Source: JBMDXB01 sp048594975 (lineage in GTDB: Bacteria > Acidobacteriota > Vicinamibacteria > Vicinamibacterales > 2-12-FULL-66-21). Taken from it: 64,000 nt of DNA. Shown here piece by piece: positions 7,552-21,652 of the stretch (its first letter is position 1; every line of letters begins with the position of its first letter). The notes under the pieces are model-generated. The model saw only the letters and a program-made list of their open reading frames with translations, made no database searches and was not told the DNA's origin. The position numbers and the translations under genes are program-made. Location: contig JBMDXQ010000090.1 in NCBI GenBank assembly GCA_048594975.1, positions 441,375-505,374 of the forward strand, given 5' to 3'.

Positions 7552-8061
7552 TCAATACGGCTTCACGTCCGCCGCGTCCACTTCGACGCTGACCGCCTGT
7601 CCGATGAGGTCCACGGCGAGCATCAGGCGGGCGCGGGCGCCTTTGCGAATCAGGCGGCCGATGACGCCTCTGAGCGGCCCGTGCACGACCTCGACCATCA
7701 TCCCCTCGCGGATCATGGGGCACGGGTCGTACTGGAGGTCGCTCTCCACGAGCTGCCGGATGCCCGCGATTTCGTAGTCCGGTATCGGCACGATCTCGCC
7801 GTGGAACGAGACGATACTGACCACGCCGGTGCACGTGAGGATCGCCAGCCGTTCGCGCGTGTCGAAGTGCGCGAAGCAGTAGCCCGGGAAGAGCGGCCAG
7901 TCGATCTTCTTCTTCCGGTCCTTCCAGCGGCTCCAGCGGGTGATCGTCGGGAGAAACGCCTCGACCCCCTTGCGCTCCAGCTGCTCGCGGACGACCTGCT
8001 CGTGCCGGGACCGCGTCCAGATGGCGTACCAGGCAGGTGACGCCGGCATCTCGATAGGCAT
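7552..8061 (-). CDS. NusG-family antitermination paralogue (UpxY/RfaH-like)
   Basis: A 169-residue protein with the two NusG domains: NGN at ~9-105 (WYAIWTRSRHEQVVREQLERKGVE..., then LFPGYCFAHF) and a KOW domain at ~115-165 (GMMVEVVHGPLRGVIGRL, LAVDLIGQAVSVEV). Specialised NusG paralogues of this size are usually found beside polysaccharide genes, where they prevent early termination. Here the wzt/wzm exporter and rfaE2 lie a few kilobases upstream on the same strand with mfd and a SurA-like gene between, which agrees with such a role. Core nusG would normally lie with ribosomal protein genes, so a paralogue is favoured. Confidence 0.85.
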   Translation of the reverse strand: MPIEMPASPAWYAIWTRSRHEQVVREQLERKGVEAFLPTITRWSRWKDRKKKIDWPLFPGYCFAHFDTRERLAILTCTGVVSIVSFHGEIVPIPDYEIAGIRQLVESDLQYDPCPMIREGMMVEVVHGPLRGVIGRLIRKGARARLMLAVDLIGQAVSVEVDAADVKPY

Positions 8062-8064
8062 CGG

Positions 8065-9144
8065 CTACTGGGCGCCTGCCGCTCCCTTCGCTTCGGCGGC
8101 GATTTGCGCCTCGTAGGCCTTCTTCAGCTCGTCGTTCTTCCACTCGATCAGCGCCTGGCCGCGGACGCGCGACATGAACTTGCGGAACTCGGTCTGCTGC
8201 CGCGCGTTGTGCACCTTCTCGGCGGTCTGGTCGCGGACCGCCTCGAACGGCGGGATCTCCGCGGGCTTCATCGCCTCGAGCTTGAGAATCTGATAGCCGC
8301 GCTGCGTCCGGATCGGCTGGCTCACCTCGCCCGGCTTCATCTTCGAGAACAGCTCCTGCAGCGCGGTCGAGAGCTGATCCAGCGCGAGCGGACCGATCAG
8401 ACCGCCGTTCGCCTTTGACGACGAGTCGGAGACTTCGGCGGCGACCTTCCCGAAGTCCTCGCCCGCCGCGATGCGCGCGCGTACCGTCTTCGCTTTCTCC
8501 GCTGCATCGTCGTCAGCCGCGACGCTCACCGCCGGCTGGCCCTTCGCGTCCTTCGCCGCCGGCACCTCGATCAGGATCTCGCGCACGGTCACGGATGCCG
8601 GCTGCGCGAACTCCTGCCTGTGCGCGAGGTAATACTGGCGCGCTTCCTCTTCGGTGATCTGCAGCTTGCTGCCGATCTCGTCGCGCTGCACCTGGCTGAT
8701 GATGAAGTTGCGGTCGACGTTGCGGCGCAGGTCCTCGATGACCATCCCTTCCTGCTTGAGCGCCGCCTGGAACTTGGCGTCGTCCTGGAGGTTCTGCTCC
8801 TCGCGGAGCTTCAGCAGCCAGGTCTTGAACTGCTCGTCCGACAGCTTGTAGCCCTTCTCCTTGCCCATCTGGAAGAGCAGCAGCTCGTCGATGGCATCGA
8901 CGATCAGTACGGGCGTCACCTCGGCGAGCGCCTGCTTCAACCGCTGCTCGTCCTTGAGCAGCGCCGGATCGATCTGACCGTTCATCTTCTGTCGAAGCGC
9001 GGCGATCTGGCGCTGTTCGAGCTCGGTCTTCGTGATGATGTCGCCGTTGACCTTCACGAGCACCTGCTCGATGACCTCGGCGGAAGGGCCGGCGACCGGC
9101 GCGAGCAGCGGGGCGAGGAGCGCGAGGCGGAGAACGGTCTTCAT
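8065..9144 (-). CDS. SurA/PpiC-type peptidyl-prolyl isomerase, periplasmic chaperone
   Basis: A 359-residue exported protein. A signal peptide (MKTVLRLALLAPLLAPVAG) is followed by the SurA N-terminal helical domain starting with VLVKVNGDIITKTELEQRQ. A parvulin (PpiC) domain occupies ~175-290, seen in VTVREILIEVP, ARIAAGEDFGKVAAEVSDSSSKANGG and GEVSQPIRTQRGYQILKLE, and a C-terminal helix returns to the chaperone core. It probably assists folding of outer-membrane proteins. The gene lies between mfd and the NusG paralogue, all leftward with very short gaps, so one transcript is likely. Confidence 0.88.
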   Translation of the reverse strand: MKTVLRLALLAPLLAPVAGPSAEVIEQVLVKVNGDIITKTELEQRQIAALRQKMNGQIDPALLKDEQRLKQALAEVTPVLIVDAIDELLLFQMGKEKGYKLSDEQFKTWLLKLREEQNLQDDAKFQAALKQEGMVIEDLRRNVDRNFIISQVQRDEIGSKLQITEEEARQYYLAHRQEFAQPASVTVREILIEVPAAKDAKGQPAVSVAADDDAAEKAKTVRARIAAGEDFGKVAAEVSDSSSKANGGLIGPLALDQLSTALQELFSKMKPGEVSQPIRTQRGYQILKLEAMKPAEIPPFEAVRDQTAEKVHNARQQTEFRKFMSRVRGQALIEWKNDELKKAYEAQIAAEAKGAAGAQ

Positions 9145-9176
9145 ATGCTTCCTCTAACCTACTGGATCCCAATATT

Positions 9177-12665
<3,489 letters not shown>

Positions 12666-12720
12666 GTCCGCGTTCCGGCGTGAGCCGGAACCCCCAATTG
12701 TACAGGTGTGTCCGCCACGG

Positions 12721-12752
12721 GTGTAGGGGCGGTTCGCGCACCGCCCCTACAC
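12721..12752. repeat. Long perfect hairpin after rfaE2 (repeat-like)
   Basis: GTGTAGGGGCGGT (12721-12733) and ACCGCCCCTACAC (12740-12752) form a perfect 13-base-pair stem with loop TCGCGC. It overlaps the last codons of rfaE2 and lies just upstream of mfd on the same strand. It could end or slow the rfaE2 transcript. A related unit (GGGGCCG and CGGCCCC around TTTCGCGAC) occurs at 18217-18239, which suggests a dispersed palindromic family. Confidence 0.6.
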
Positions 12753-13235
12753 GGATCGGATGCGGTCGATGATGGCGGTGGTCGAAAACCCCTCTTCGAC
12801 CTCGGCCAGCACCACACGGCCGCCGCGCGCCTCGACGGTATCCCGCCCGACGATTTGATCCGCCGGCCAGTCGCTGCCCTTGACGAGAACGTCGGGCTGC
12901 ACGAGGCGGACGATCTCGGCCGGCGTGTCCTCTTCGAAGATGACCGCCGCGTCCACACAGGCCAGCGCGGCCACCACCTCGGCGCGCTCGTGATCGGGAT
13001 TGATCGGACGGGCCGGCCCCTTGTTGCGGTGCACCGACCCGTCGGCATTCACCCCGACGATCAGCACGTCGCCGAGCGATCGTGCGAACCGGAGATACCG
13101 GACGTGGCCGGGGTGGAGCAGGTCGAACACACCGTTGGTGAAGACAATCCGGCGTCCGGCGGTGCGCCGCTGCTCGACGAGTGATTTCGTCTCCTCGTGC
13201 GAGAGCACGGCCTCCGCAGCCGGCAGGATCTTCAC
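12747..13235 (-). CDS. rfaE2: D-glycero-beta-D-manno-heptose 1-phosphate adenylyltransferase
   Basis: A 162-residue nucleotidyltransferase equal to the C-terminal half of HldE/RfaE. The cytidylyltransferase-like signature is complete: VFTNGVFDLLHPGHVRYL (HxGH ATP-binding motif), then GVNADGSVHRNKGPARPI and VLVKGSDW. It activates heptose phosphate for ADP-heptose, an inner-core lipopolysaccharide sugar. The GTG start at 13235 overlaps the TGA of wzt (GTGA), so it is translated with the exporter; a longer upstream start would lie inside wzt. The sugar-kinase half (rfaE1) is not in the window. Confidence 0.9.
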   Translation of the reverse strand: MKILPAAEAVLSHEETKSLVEQRRTAGRRIVFTNGVFDLLHPGHVRYLRFARSLGDVLIVGVNADGSVHRNKGPARPINPDHERAEVVAALACVDAAVIFEEDTPAEIVRLVQPDVLVKGSDWPADQIVGRDTVEARGGRVVLAEVEEGFSTTAIIDRIRSV

Positions 13236-14584
13236 GGGTTTTCGTCCGTCTCCGCCGCGAACTTCACGTCCCCGCTGAACTCCCACTCGTGTCGCGGCCG
13301 GTAGATGCCGACGTCCTTCGTCGTCGATTTCACCCGGAAGGTGTACAGCAGGCGATGGTAGTCGTAGGGGTAACCGTCCTGCCTGTGCACCGCGACGTCG
13401 AGCTTGTACGTGCCCTCCACCAGATCCAGCGAACGGATCCGGAACCGGGCTTCCGCATCCCCCAGCATGCGCACCGGGCGCAACGCCTCGAGGCTGGTGT
13501 TGGTGCCGTAGCAGCAGACGCCTTCGGCGTTGAAGATGCCGATGCCGACCACGAAGTCGGTCATGAGGATCGGCGAACGCAGCGCGATGCGCACCGTGAG
13601 CGGCTCGCCGGACTCGAAGACGTGGCCGGACTCTCCGTCCGGCCCGGACAGACGGACCCTGGTGATCTCGATTTCGCGCGATCCCCAGCGCCCTTCGGTC
13701 GCCCGGAACATGTCGGGCGGCCCCTCCGCGACCTCCACCGGGCTGTCGGGGAGCACCGCCGACGCGGGCTCATCGGGCGACACGACCACCGCCGACTCCT
13801 GGGCCCGGGCATCACCCGCCGCGAGATGCAGCTCCTCGGACTGCTTGACGTCGGTGATGTAGGCGTCGACCACGCGCTTGGGGTCACCCATCGCCTGCTT
13901 GCGGCCGGCGTCCAGCCAGAGCGCCTCGTCGCAGAACCGCTCGACCAGCCCGAGCGAGTGCGTCACGAGCAGGATCGTCTTGGCCCGACGCTTGAACTCG
14001 GCGAACTTGTCCAGACACTTGTGGGTGAACCCTTCGTCGCCGACCGCCAGCACCTCGTCCACCAGGAGGACGTCGGGATCGACGTGGATCGCGACGGCGA
14101 AGCCGAGCCGCATGTACATTCCGGACGAATAGGTTTTCACCGGGGCGTCGATGAAGTCCGCGAGCTCGGCGAAGTCGACGATCTCGTCGAAGCGCCGAGC
14201 GATTTCGCGCTTCGAGAGCCCGAGCATGATGCCGTTGATGAAAACGTTCTCGCGGCCGGAGATCTCCGGGTGGAACCCCGCCCCGAGCTCGATGAGCGCC
14301 GAAATCCGCCCCTCGACGCGGACCTCGCCGCCGGTCGGCTTGGTGATGCCGGCCACCAGCTTCAACATCGTGCTCTTGCCCGACCCGTTTCGGCCGATGA
14401 TGCCCAGGGTACGTCCCCTCGGCACCGTGAACGTCACGTCGTCGAGCGCGCGGAACGTCTCGTCGGGACGGAGATCGCGAATGAGGCTGCGGGAGAGCAG
14501 CGCGCTCTTCAGCGTCGCGAACTGCCGCCGCCGGCTGTAGCGCCGGTAGATCTTCGAGACGTGGGTGACTTCGATGGCGTTCAT
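13232..14584 (-). CDS. wzt: Polysaccharide ABC exporter, ATP-binding subunit with Wzt-type C-terminal domain
   Basis: A 450-residue ATPase. The nucleotide-binding half has Walker A GIIGRNGSGKST at ~61-72, the helical insert typical of Wzt/TagH (SGRENVFINGIMLGLSK), signature TYSSGMYMRLGFAV and Walker B DVLLVDEVLAVGD. After a linker (~260-290) comes a beta-rich C-terminal domain (EIEITRVRLSG, FESGEPLTVRIALRSP, FNAEGVCCYGTNT), which in Wzt proteins recognises the capped end of the O-polysaccharide. It pairs with the permease gene just upstream and is coupled to rfaE2 downstream. Confidence 0.93.
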   Translation of the reverse strand: MNAIEVTHVSKIYRRYSRRRQFATLKSALLSRSLIRDLRPDETFRALDDVTFTVPRGRTLGIIGRNGSGKSTMLKLVAGITKPTGGEVRVEGRISALIELGAGFHPEISGRENVFINGIMLGLSKREIARRFDEIVDFAELADFIDAPVKTYSSGMYMRLGFAVAIHVDPDVLLVDEVLAVGDEGFTHKCLDKFAEFKRRAKTILLVTHSLGLVERFCDEALWLDAGRKQAMGDPKRVVDAYITDVKQSEELHLAAGDARAQESAVVVSPDEPASAVLPDSPVEVAEGPPDMFRATEGRWGSREIEITRVRLSGPDGESGHVFESGEPLTVRIALRSPILMTDFVVGIGIFNAEGVCCYGTNTSLEALRPVRMLGDAEARFRIRSLDLVEGTYKLDVAVHRQDGYPYDYHRLLYTFRVKSTTKDVGIYRPRHEWEFSGDVKFAAETDENP

Positions 14585-14622
14585 GATGCCGTCCGCCTGA
14601 AGGCGGAAGCTGCAGCGTCCCT

Positions 14623-15426
14623 TTACACTTCCTCCGCGAACGTGTCCCTCAACCGGTCGAACACGAAGTAGCCGAACAGGAAGAAGGCGACGGACAAGGC
14701 GCCCAGCACGAGGAGCCAGAACCAGTGCCCGACCGGGCCCTCAAAGAACATGATCTCCTGATAGCTGATGGCCAGGTGCGTGAACGGGTTGAGCCTGACC
14801 AGCTGCCACTGCCAGCCTCCGAGCGCTTCGACCAGCTGGTAGGGATAGATGATCGGGGTCGCGAAGAACCAGAACGTCAGCAGGTTGCCCAGGATGTCAC
14901 GCAGGTCGCGGAAGTGGACGGTGAGTGCCGACAGGATCAGCGAGAAACCGAGCGTCAGCAGCAGCTGCACGGCGATCGCCACCGGGAACCAGGTGAGTTC
15001 GATCGCGGTGACCGGCGCGCGGAACCAGAGCAGGAACGCCGCGAGGATCGTCAGCCCGAAGAAGAAGTGCACCATGTTGGCGAGCACGGTGACGATGGGC
15101 AGGATCTCCGCGGGGAAGAGCACCTTCTTGATCAGGTTGCCGCCGGCGATCAGCACGCCGGACGACTCGAGCAGTGACGAGGAGAACCACGTCCAGGGCA
15201 GCAGGCCGCAGAAGAGGAAGAGCTCGTAGTGCTCTCCGACGGCGGTGAAGCGCGCCGGCAGCACGTACTTGAATACGAAGGAGTAGACGAGCAGGAGGAG
15301 CAGCGGATTGAAGAACGACCAGAAGAACCCGAGCACCGATCCGCGGTACCGCGCCTTCAGCTCCCGCGCCACGAGGCTCTGGATGAGCCCGCGATAGCGC
15401 CGCAGCTGTGACAGGTTACGGAGCAT
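14623..15426 (-). CDS. wzm: Polysaccharide ABC exporter, permease subunit
   Basis: A 267-residue ABC-2 type permease. The N-terminal amphipathic stretch (IQSLVARELKARYRGSVLG) leads into six membrane segments, including FFWSFFNPLLLLLVYSFVF, ILPIVTVLANMVHFFFGL and the C-terminal FWLLVLGALSVAFFLFGYF. This is the Wzm/TagG/KpsM pattern. The start ATG at 15424-15426 overlaps the end of the PP2C gene by 11 bases; a longer frame lies inside that gene and is rejected. With Wzt it should export an O-antigen or similar polymer across the inner membrane. Confidence 0.92.
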   Translation of the reverse strand: MLRNLSQLRRYRGLIQSLVARELKARYRGSVLGFFWSFFNPLLLLLVYSFVFKYVLPARFTAVGEHYELFLFCGLLPWTWFSSSLLESSGVLIAGGNLIKKVLFPAEILPIVTVLANMVHFFFGLTILAAFLLWFRAPVTAIELTWFPVAIAVQLLLTLGFSLILSALTVHFRDLRDILGNLLTFWFFATPIIYPYQLVEALGGWQWQLVRLNPFTHLAISYQEIMFFEGPVGHWFWLLVLGALSVAFFLFGYFVFDRLRDTFAEEV

Positions 15427-16198
15427 CGACTTGGAGCACCAGCGTCGTGATGTTGTCCGGCCCTCCCCCCGCGTTGGCGGCCTCGATGAGACGTTCACAG
15501 ATCTGTTCAGGCGCGAGCCGCGGATCGCCGAGCACCTCCGCGATGGTCTGGTCGGCGACCACTGAAAACAGGCCGTCGGAGCAGAGCAGATAACGCTCGC
15601 CGGCCCGTGGCGTGACGTCGACGACGTCGACCTCGGGGTCGTCCCCGCCGGAGAGGGCGCGCGTCACCACGTTGCGCCAGGGGTGCTGTCGCGCGGCGGT
15701 GGGGGTCAGGGCCCCGGCGCGCACCTGCTCCTCGACCCACGAGTGGTCGTGCGTGATCTGATGCAGATCGCCGCCGCGCCAGACGTAGACGCGGCTGTCG
15801 CCGACGTGGGCGATGCACGCCCCCGACCTGCCGACCAGGATCGCCGAGGCGGTCGTGGCCATGCCGCGCAGATCCTGCGAGTCGGCGATTGCCGCAGCAA
15901 TCCGGCGGTTGGCGAGCCGGAAGGCGGCCTTGAGACGGTTGGCTTCGAGGCTGAGCGACGGCTCGAACGGAAAGGGCCAGGTGCGATTCTTGTCGGCCCC
16001 GGCCGTCTCTTCGATGAAGGCGGAAATGGCCTCGACGGCAACGCGGGACGCGACCTCGCCGGCGACGTGCCCGCCCATGCCGTCGGCGACCACGAACAGG
16101 CCGACGTCGGGCCGGTTGGAATAGCTGTCCTCGTTGCTGGTGCGGCGGAGACCGGGATCGCTTTTGACGGCCCAGGAGAGCGCGATCTTCGGCGTCAT
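15416..16198 (-). CDS. PP2C-family serine/threonine protein phosphatase
   Basis: A 260-residue metal-dependent phosphatase. Motifs in order: SDPGLRRTSNEDSY (first metal-binding block), VVADGMGGHVAGEVAS (Asp39-Gly-Met-Gly-Gly-His), AHVGDSRVYVWRGGDLHQIT, LLCSDGLFSVVADQ and GGPDNITTLVLQV. All metal ligands of the PPM fold are visible and no membrane segment is present, so it acts in the cytoplasm, probably opposite a Hanks-type kinase that is not in the window. It follows atpC by 8 bases and overlaps wzm, so it links the ATP synthase and exporter genes in one leftward run. Confidence 0.93.
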   Translation of the reverse strand: MTPKIALSWAVKSDPGLRRTSNEDSYSNRPDVGLFVVADGMGGHVAGEVASRVAVEAISAFIEETAGADKNRTWPFPFEPSLSLEANRLKAAFRLANRRIAAAIADSQDLRGMATTASAILVGRSGACIAHVGDSRVYVWRGGDLHQITHDHSWVEEQVRAGALTPTAARQHPWRNVVTRALSGGDDPEVDVVDVTPRAGERYLLCSDGLFSVVADQTIAEVLGDPRLAPEQICERLIEAANAGGGPDNITTLVLQVDAP

Positions 16199-16206
16199 GG
16201 CCGGGC

Positions 16207-16671
16207 TCAGCCCCTCGCCGCGTCGCGGCGCCGCCTGGGCTCCCCGACCCGCGTCCCGCCCGGAACGCGTCCGGACACCTGCAGGCGGGCCAGCGCTTTC
16301 GTGAGTGCGATTCGCGCCCGCTCATAGTCGATGTCGGACGCGGGCTGCGCCAGCCGCTCCCCGGCACGCTGACGCGCCGCGACGGCGCGTTCGACGTCGA
16401 TGTCCTCGGCACGCTCGGCGAGACGCGCGAGGATGGTCACGCGATCGGGCAGCACCTCGGCGAACCCGAACGCGATCGAGAGGTAGGTCTTCTCCCGGCC
16501 CTTGCGGTACCACAACTCGCCGACCGCCAGCGAGGCCAGCAGCGGCGTGTGCCCGGGCAGGACGCCGAAGTAGCCCCCGCTGCCCGGGATCTCCACCTCG
16601 TCGACCGCCTCGCGCACGAGCAGCCTGTCGGGCGTGACGATCTGGAGCTCGAGCTGCGTCGGCAGTGCCAT
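16207..16671 (-). CDS. atpC: F1F0 ATP synthase epsilon subunit
   Basis: A 154-residue subunit. The N-terminal beta sandwich is clear (LELQIVTPDRLLVREAVDEVEIPGSGGYFGVLPGHTPLLA shown in parts around GYFGVLPGHTPLL), and the C-terminal helical hairpin follows (ERAVAARQRAGERLAQ, ARIALTKALARLQ). It connects the F1 rotor to the c ring and can inhibit ATP hydrolysis. An Arg-rich tail of ~18 residues is an extension beyond the usual end. It is the last gene of the ATP synthase run, 66 bases after atpD. Confidence 0.92.
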   Translation of the reverse strand: MALPTQLELQIVTPDRLLVREAVDEVEIPGSGGYFGVLPGHTPLLASLAVGELWYRKGREKTYLSIAFGFAEVLPDRVTILARLAERAEDIDVERAVAARQRAGERLAQPASDIDYERARIALTKALARLQVSGRVPGGTRVGEPRRRRDAARG

Positions 16672-16737
16672 CGATCAACAATCCACAAGCCGCAATCCGT
16701 CAATCCACAATCCGCACTCAACAAATCCTCAAATGCT
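16672..16737. repeat. Spacer with short AATCCRCA repeats between atpD and atpC
   Basis: The 66-base gap is locally A/T-rich and built from degenerate copies of AATCCACA/AATCCGCA (about 16679-16722). It carries no reading frame of note and no clear terminator. It may space the two genes or act as an mRNA processing site; this is not decidable from sequence. Confidence 0.4.
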
Positions 16738-18186
<1,449 letters not shown>

Positions 18187-18238
18187 GGTTCGTGATTCGC
18201 CTGCTTCTGTCGTGCCGGGGCCGTTTCGCGACCGGCCC

Positions 18239-18300
18239 CTACAGTGCCGCCGCCCCCGATGCCACTTCGATGATCTCCCGGGTGATCGCGGCCTGCCGGA
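18239..18300 (-). pseudogene. Duplicated 3' end of atpG
   Basis: Read leftwards this piece encodes IRQAAITREIIEVASGAAAL and a stop (TAG), nearly the same as the real end of AtpG (VRQAAITREIIEVVSGAAAL) at 18382-18443. Over about 60 bases only two differ, apart from the stop codon and the outer edge; one difference is silent and one changes Val to Ala. The copies are 143 bases apart. The sequence between them (18301-18381) is GC-rich and has no feature I recognise. It looks like a recent short duplication or the scar of a recombination. Confidence 0.75.
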
Positions 18301-18381
18301 TTTTTCTCACCGCTCGCGGGGCCCCACCCCCGCTCGCTCGCGCTCGGCGACGCCGCGCCTCGCGCGGGCCGCAGGCGCCGT

Positions 18382-19275
18382 TCACAGTGCCGCCGCCCCC
18401 GATACCACTTCGATGATCTCCCGGGTAATCGCGGCCTGCCGGACCTTGTTCATGTACAGGGTCAGCTGATCGATCATCTCCGCCGAGTTGCGCGTGGCGG
18501 CGTCCATCGCCGTCATCCGCGCCGCGTGCTCGGCCGCCGCCGATTCGAGCAGCGCCCGGAACACCTGGACCTCCACGTGGCTGGGCAGCAGATCCGCGAG
18601 CAGCTGTCCCGGTGCCGGCTCGTAGAGGTAATCCACCTGCGGCCGGGCGATGCTCGCAGCCGCGCCCGGATCCGGTGCCGCGAACGCACCCCGCGGGATG
18701 GGCAGCAGCCGCTCGAGGACGACGCGCTGCTGCAGCACCGACTTGAACTCGTTGTAGACGAGGTAGACGCTGTCCGCCGTGCCGCTGGTGAACCCTTCGA
18801 CCGCCGCCCTGGCGATCGCCTGCGCGTCCTCGAAGCGGAGGTGTGCGAACAGGTTGATCTGCTCGTACCGCACCTCGAACCCGCGGCGCGCGAAGAAATC
18901 GCGGCCGCGCCGGCCGATCAGCCCGAGCGCGATCTCGCGGCCCGGGTTCTCGGCGATGAAGTGTCCCGCCGACTTGATCACGTTGGTGTTGAAGCTGCCG
19001 CACAATCCGCGATCGGCGGTGATTATGACGAGCAGGACTCGGCCGCTCGCCGCGCCCGCTGCCCGCTCGTCGAGAAGCGGGTGCGCCGACGGATCGACGC
19101 GCGCCGCCACGCTGTTCAGCACGCGCAGCATCTCGATGGCGAAAGGGCGCGCCCTGGTCACACGCTCCTGCGCGCGGCGCAGCTTCGAGGCGGCCACCAT
19201 CTTCATCGCCTTGGTAATCTGCTGCGTCGAGCGGACGGCGCGAATGCGCCGACGGATGTCTAGCAATGATGGCAT
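18382..19275 (-). CDS. atpG: F1F0 ATP synthase gamma subunit
   Basis: A 297-residue central-stalk subunit. The N-terminal helix is typical (LLDIRRRIRAVRSTQQITKAMKMVAASKLRRAQ in parts around STQQITKAMKMVAASKLRR), the Rossmann-like middle has VLLVIITADRGLCGSFNTNV, and the C-terminal helix ends with MIDQLTLYMNKVRQAAITRE. It joins the catalytic head to the c ring. The stop is TGA at 18382-18384; a second copy of the last ~20 codons lies downstream. Confidence 0.95.
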   Translation of the reverse strand: MPSLLDIRRRIRAVRSTQQITKAMKMVAASKLRRAQERVTRARPFAIEMLRVLNSVAARVDPSAHPLLDERAAGAASGRVLLVIITADRGLCGSFNTNVIKSAGHFIAENPGREIALGLIGRRGRDFFARRGFEVRYEQINLFAHLRFEDAQAIARAAVEGFTSGTADSVYLVYNEFKSVLQQRVVLERLLPIPRGAFAAPDPGAAASIARPQVDYLYEPAPGQLLADLLPSHVEVQVFRALLESAAAEHAARMTAMDAATRNSAEMIDQLTLYMNKVRQAAITREIIEVVSGAAAL

Positions 19276-19403
19276 CTGCCGATGTCTCTGTCGGTGTCAA
19301 TGCCGAATGCTGCATGCCGAATACTGGACCGGTCCATGTCAGCGCTCACGTCGACATTCATCGGTATTCAGCCTTCGGCATCGACCATTGACACGCTGCG
19401 GCG

Positions 19404-20933
<1,530 letters not shown>

Positions 20934-21100
20934 GTGTACTCAGCAGCAGGGCGCGACTCTCGCCGCCACGTCTGCATTTCTCATTGCGCGTGGGGGGGCA
21001 GCCCAGCGCCCTCTTATGCTCGGTTCGCTCGGCCGGCCCGGTACCCGGTGACTCACGCCCTCGCTCGTACGCGCGCGCCGTAACCGAGTCCCGAGCGCCG

Positions 21101-21652
21101 TCACGTGTCTGCCTCCAGCAACTGCTGCTTCAGCCGCGCCAGCTGCCCCGTCACGCTGCCGTCGTACACGGTGCTGCCGACGCGCGCCACAGCGCCGCCC
21201 AGGATCGACGGATCGACGCGGCTTTCGAGCTGCACGTCGCGCCCGGTCGCGCGCGCGAGCCCGGCTCTGAGCGCCTGCAGCTGCTCGGGAGGCAGCGGCA
21301 TGGCCGTCACCAGCTCCGCCCGGACGACGTGCGCGTGGTCCATCAACCGGTCCTCGTAGACGCGCACGATCTCCGGCAGCAGCACCAGGCGATCGCGCTC
21401 GGCGAGGAGCAGCAAGAGCCTGGCGACCATCGGCGACATCTCACCGGCCCGGGCGACGAGCTCCTCGACCAGCGCGCGCTTCCTCTGAACCGGGACCGCA
21501 GGGTTCGACAGCACGCGCGCCAGCGCCTCGTGCGCCGACAGCAGGCCGGCGAATCCGGCGAGGTCGTCGCGGGCGCGATTCAGCTGGCCGTCCTTCAGCA
21601 CAACGTCGAAGAGTGCGCGGCCGTAGCGGCTCGCGGCCGCCCGGCTTGTCAT
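21101..21652 (-). CDS. atpH: F1F0 ATP synthase delta subunit
   Basis: A 183-residue subunit of the peripheral stalk. The N-terminal helical bundle begins AAASRYGRALFDVVLKDGQL and contains FAGLLSAHEALARVLSNPAVPVQRKRAL-type helices; the C-terminal domain has VRAELVTAMPLPPEQLQAL, a stretch ending in LESRVDPSILGGAVARVGSTVYDGSV and GQLARLKQQL. These match the OSCP/delta family. Its start overlaps the stop of the b gene by 4 bases, so they are translationally coupled. Confidence 0.92.
   Translation of the reverse strand: MTSRAAASRYGRALFDVVLKDGQLNRARDDLAGFAGLLSAHEALARVLSNPAVPVQRKRALVEELVARAGEMSPMVARLLLLLAERDRLVLLPEIVRVYEDRLMDHAHVVRAELVTAMPLPPEQLQALRAGLARATGRDVQLESRVDPSILGGAVARVGSTVYDGSVTGQLARLKQQLLEADT

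Noticed and set aside
5684..7777. A 697-residue open frame on the plus strand
   Set aside because: It is a product of high GC content, crosses the Dabb and dusB genes, and has an Arg/Ser-rich composition without domains.
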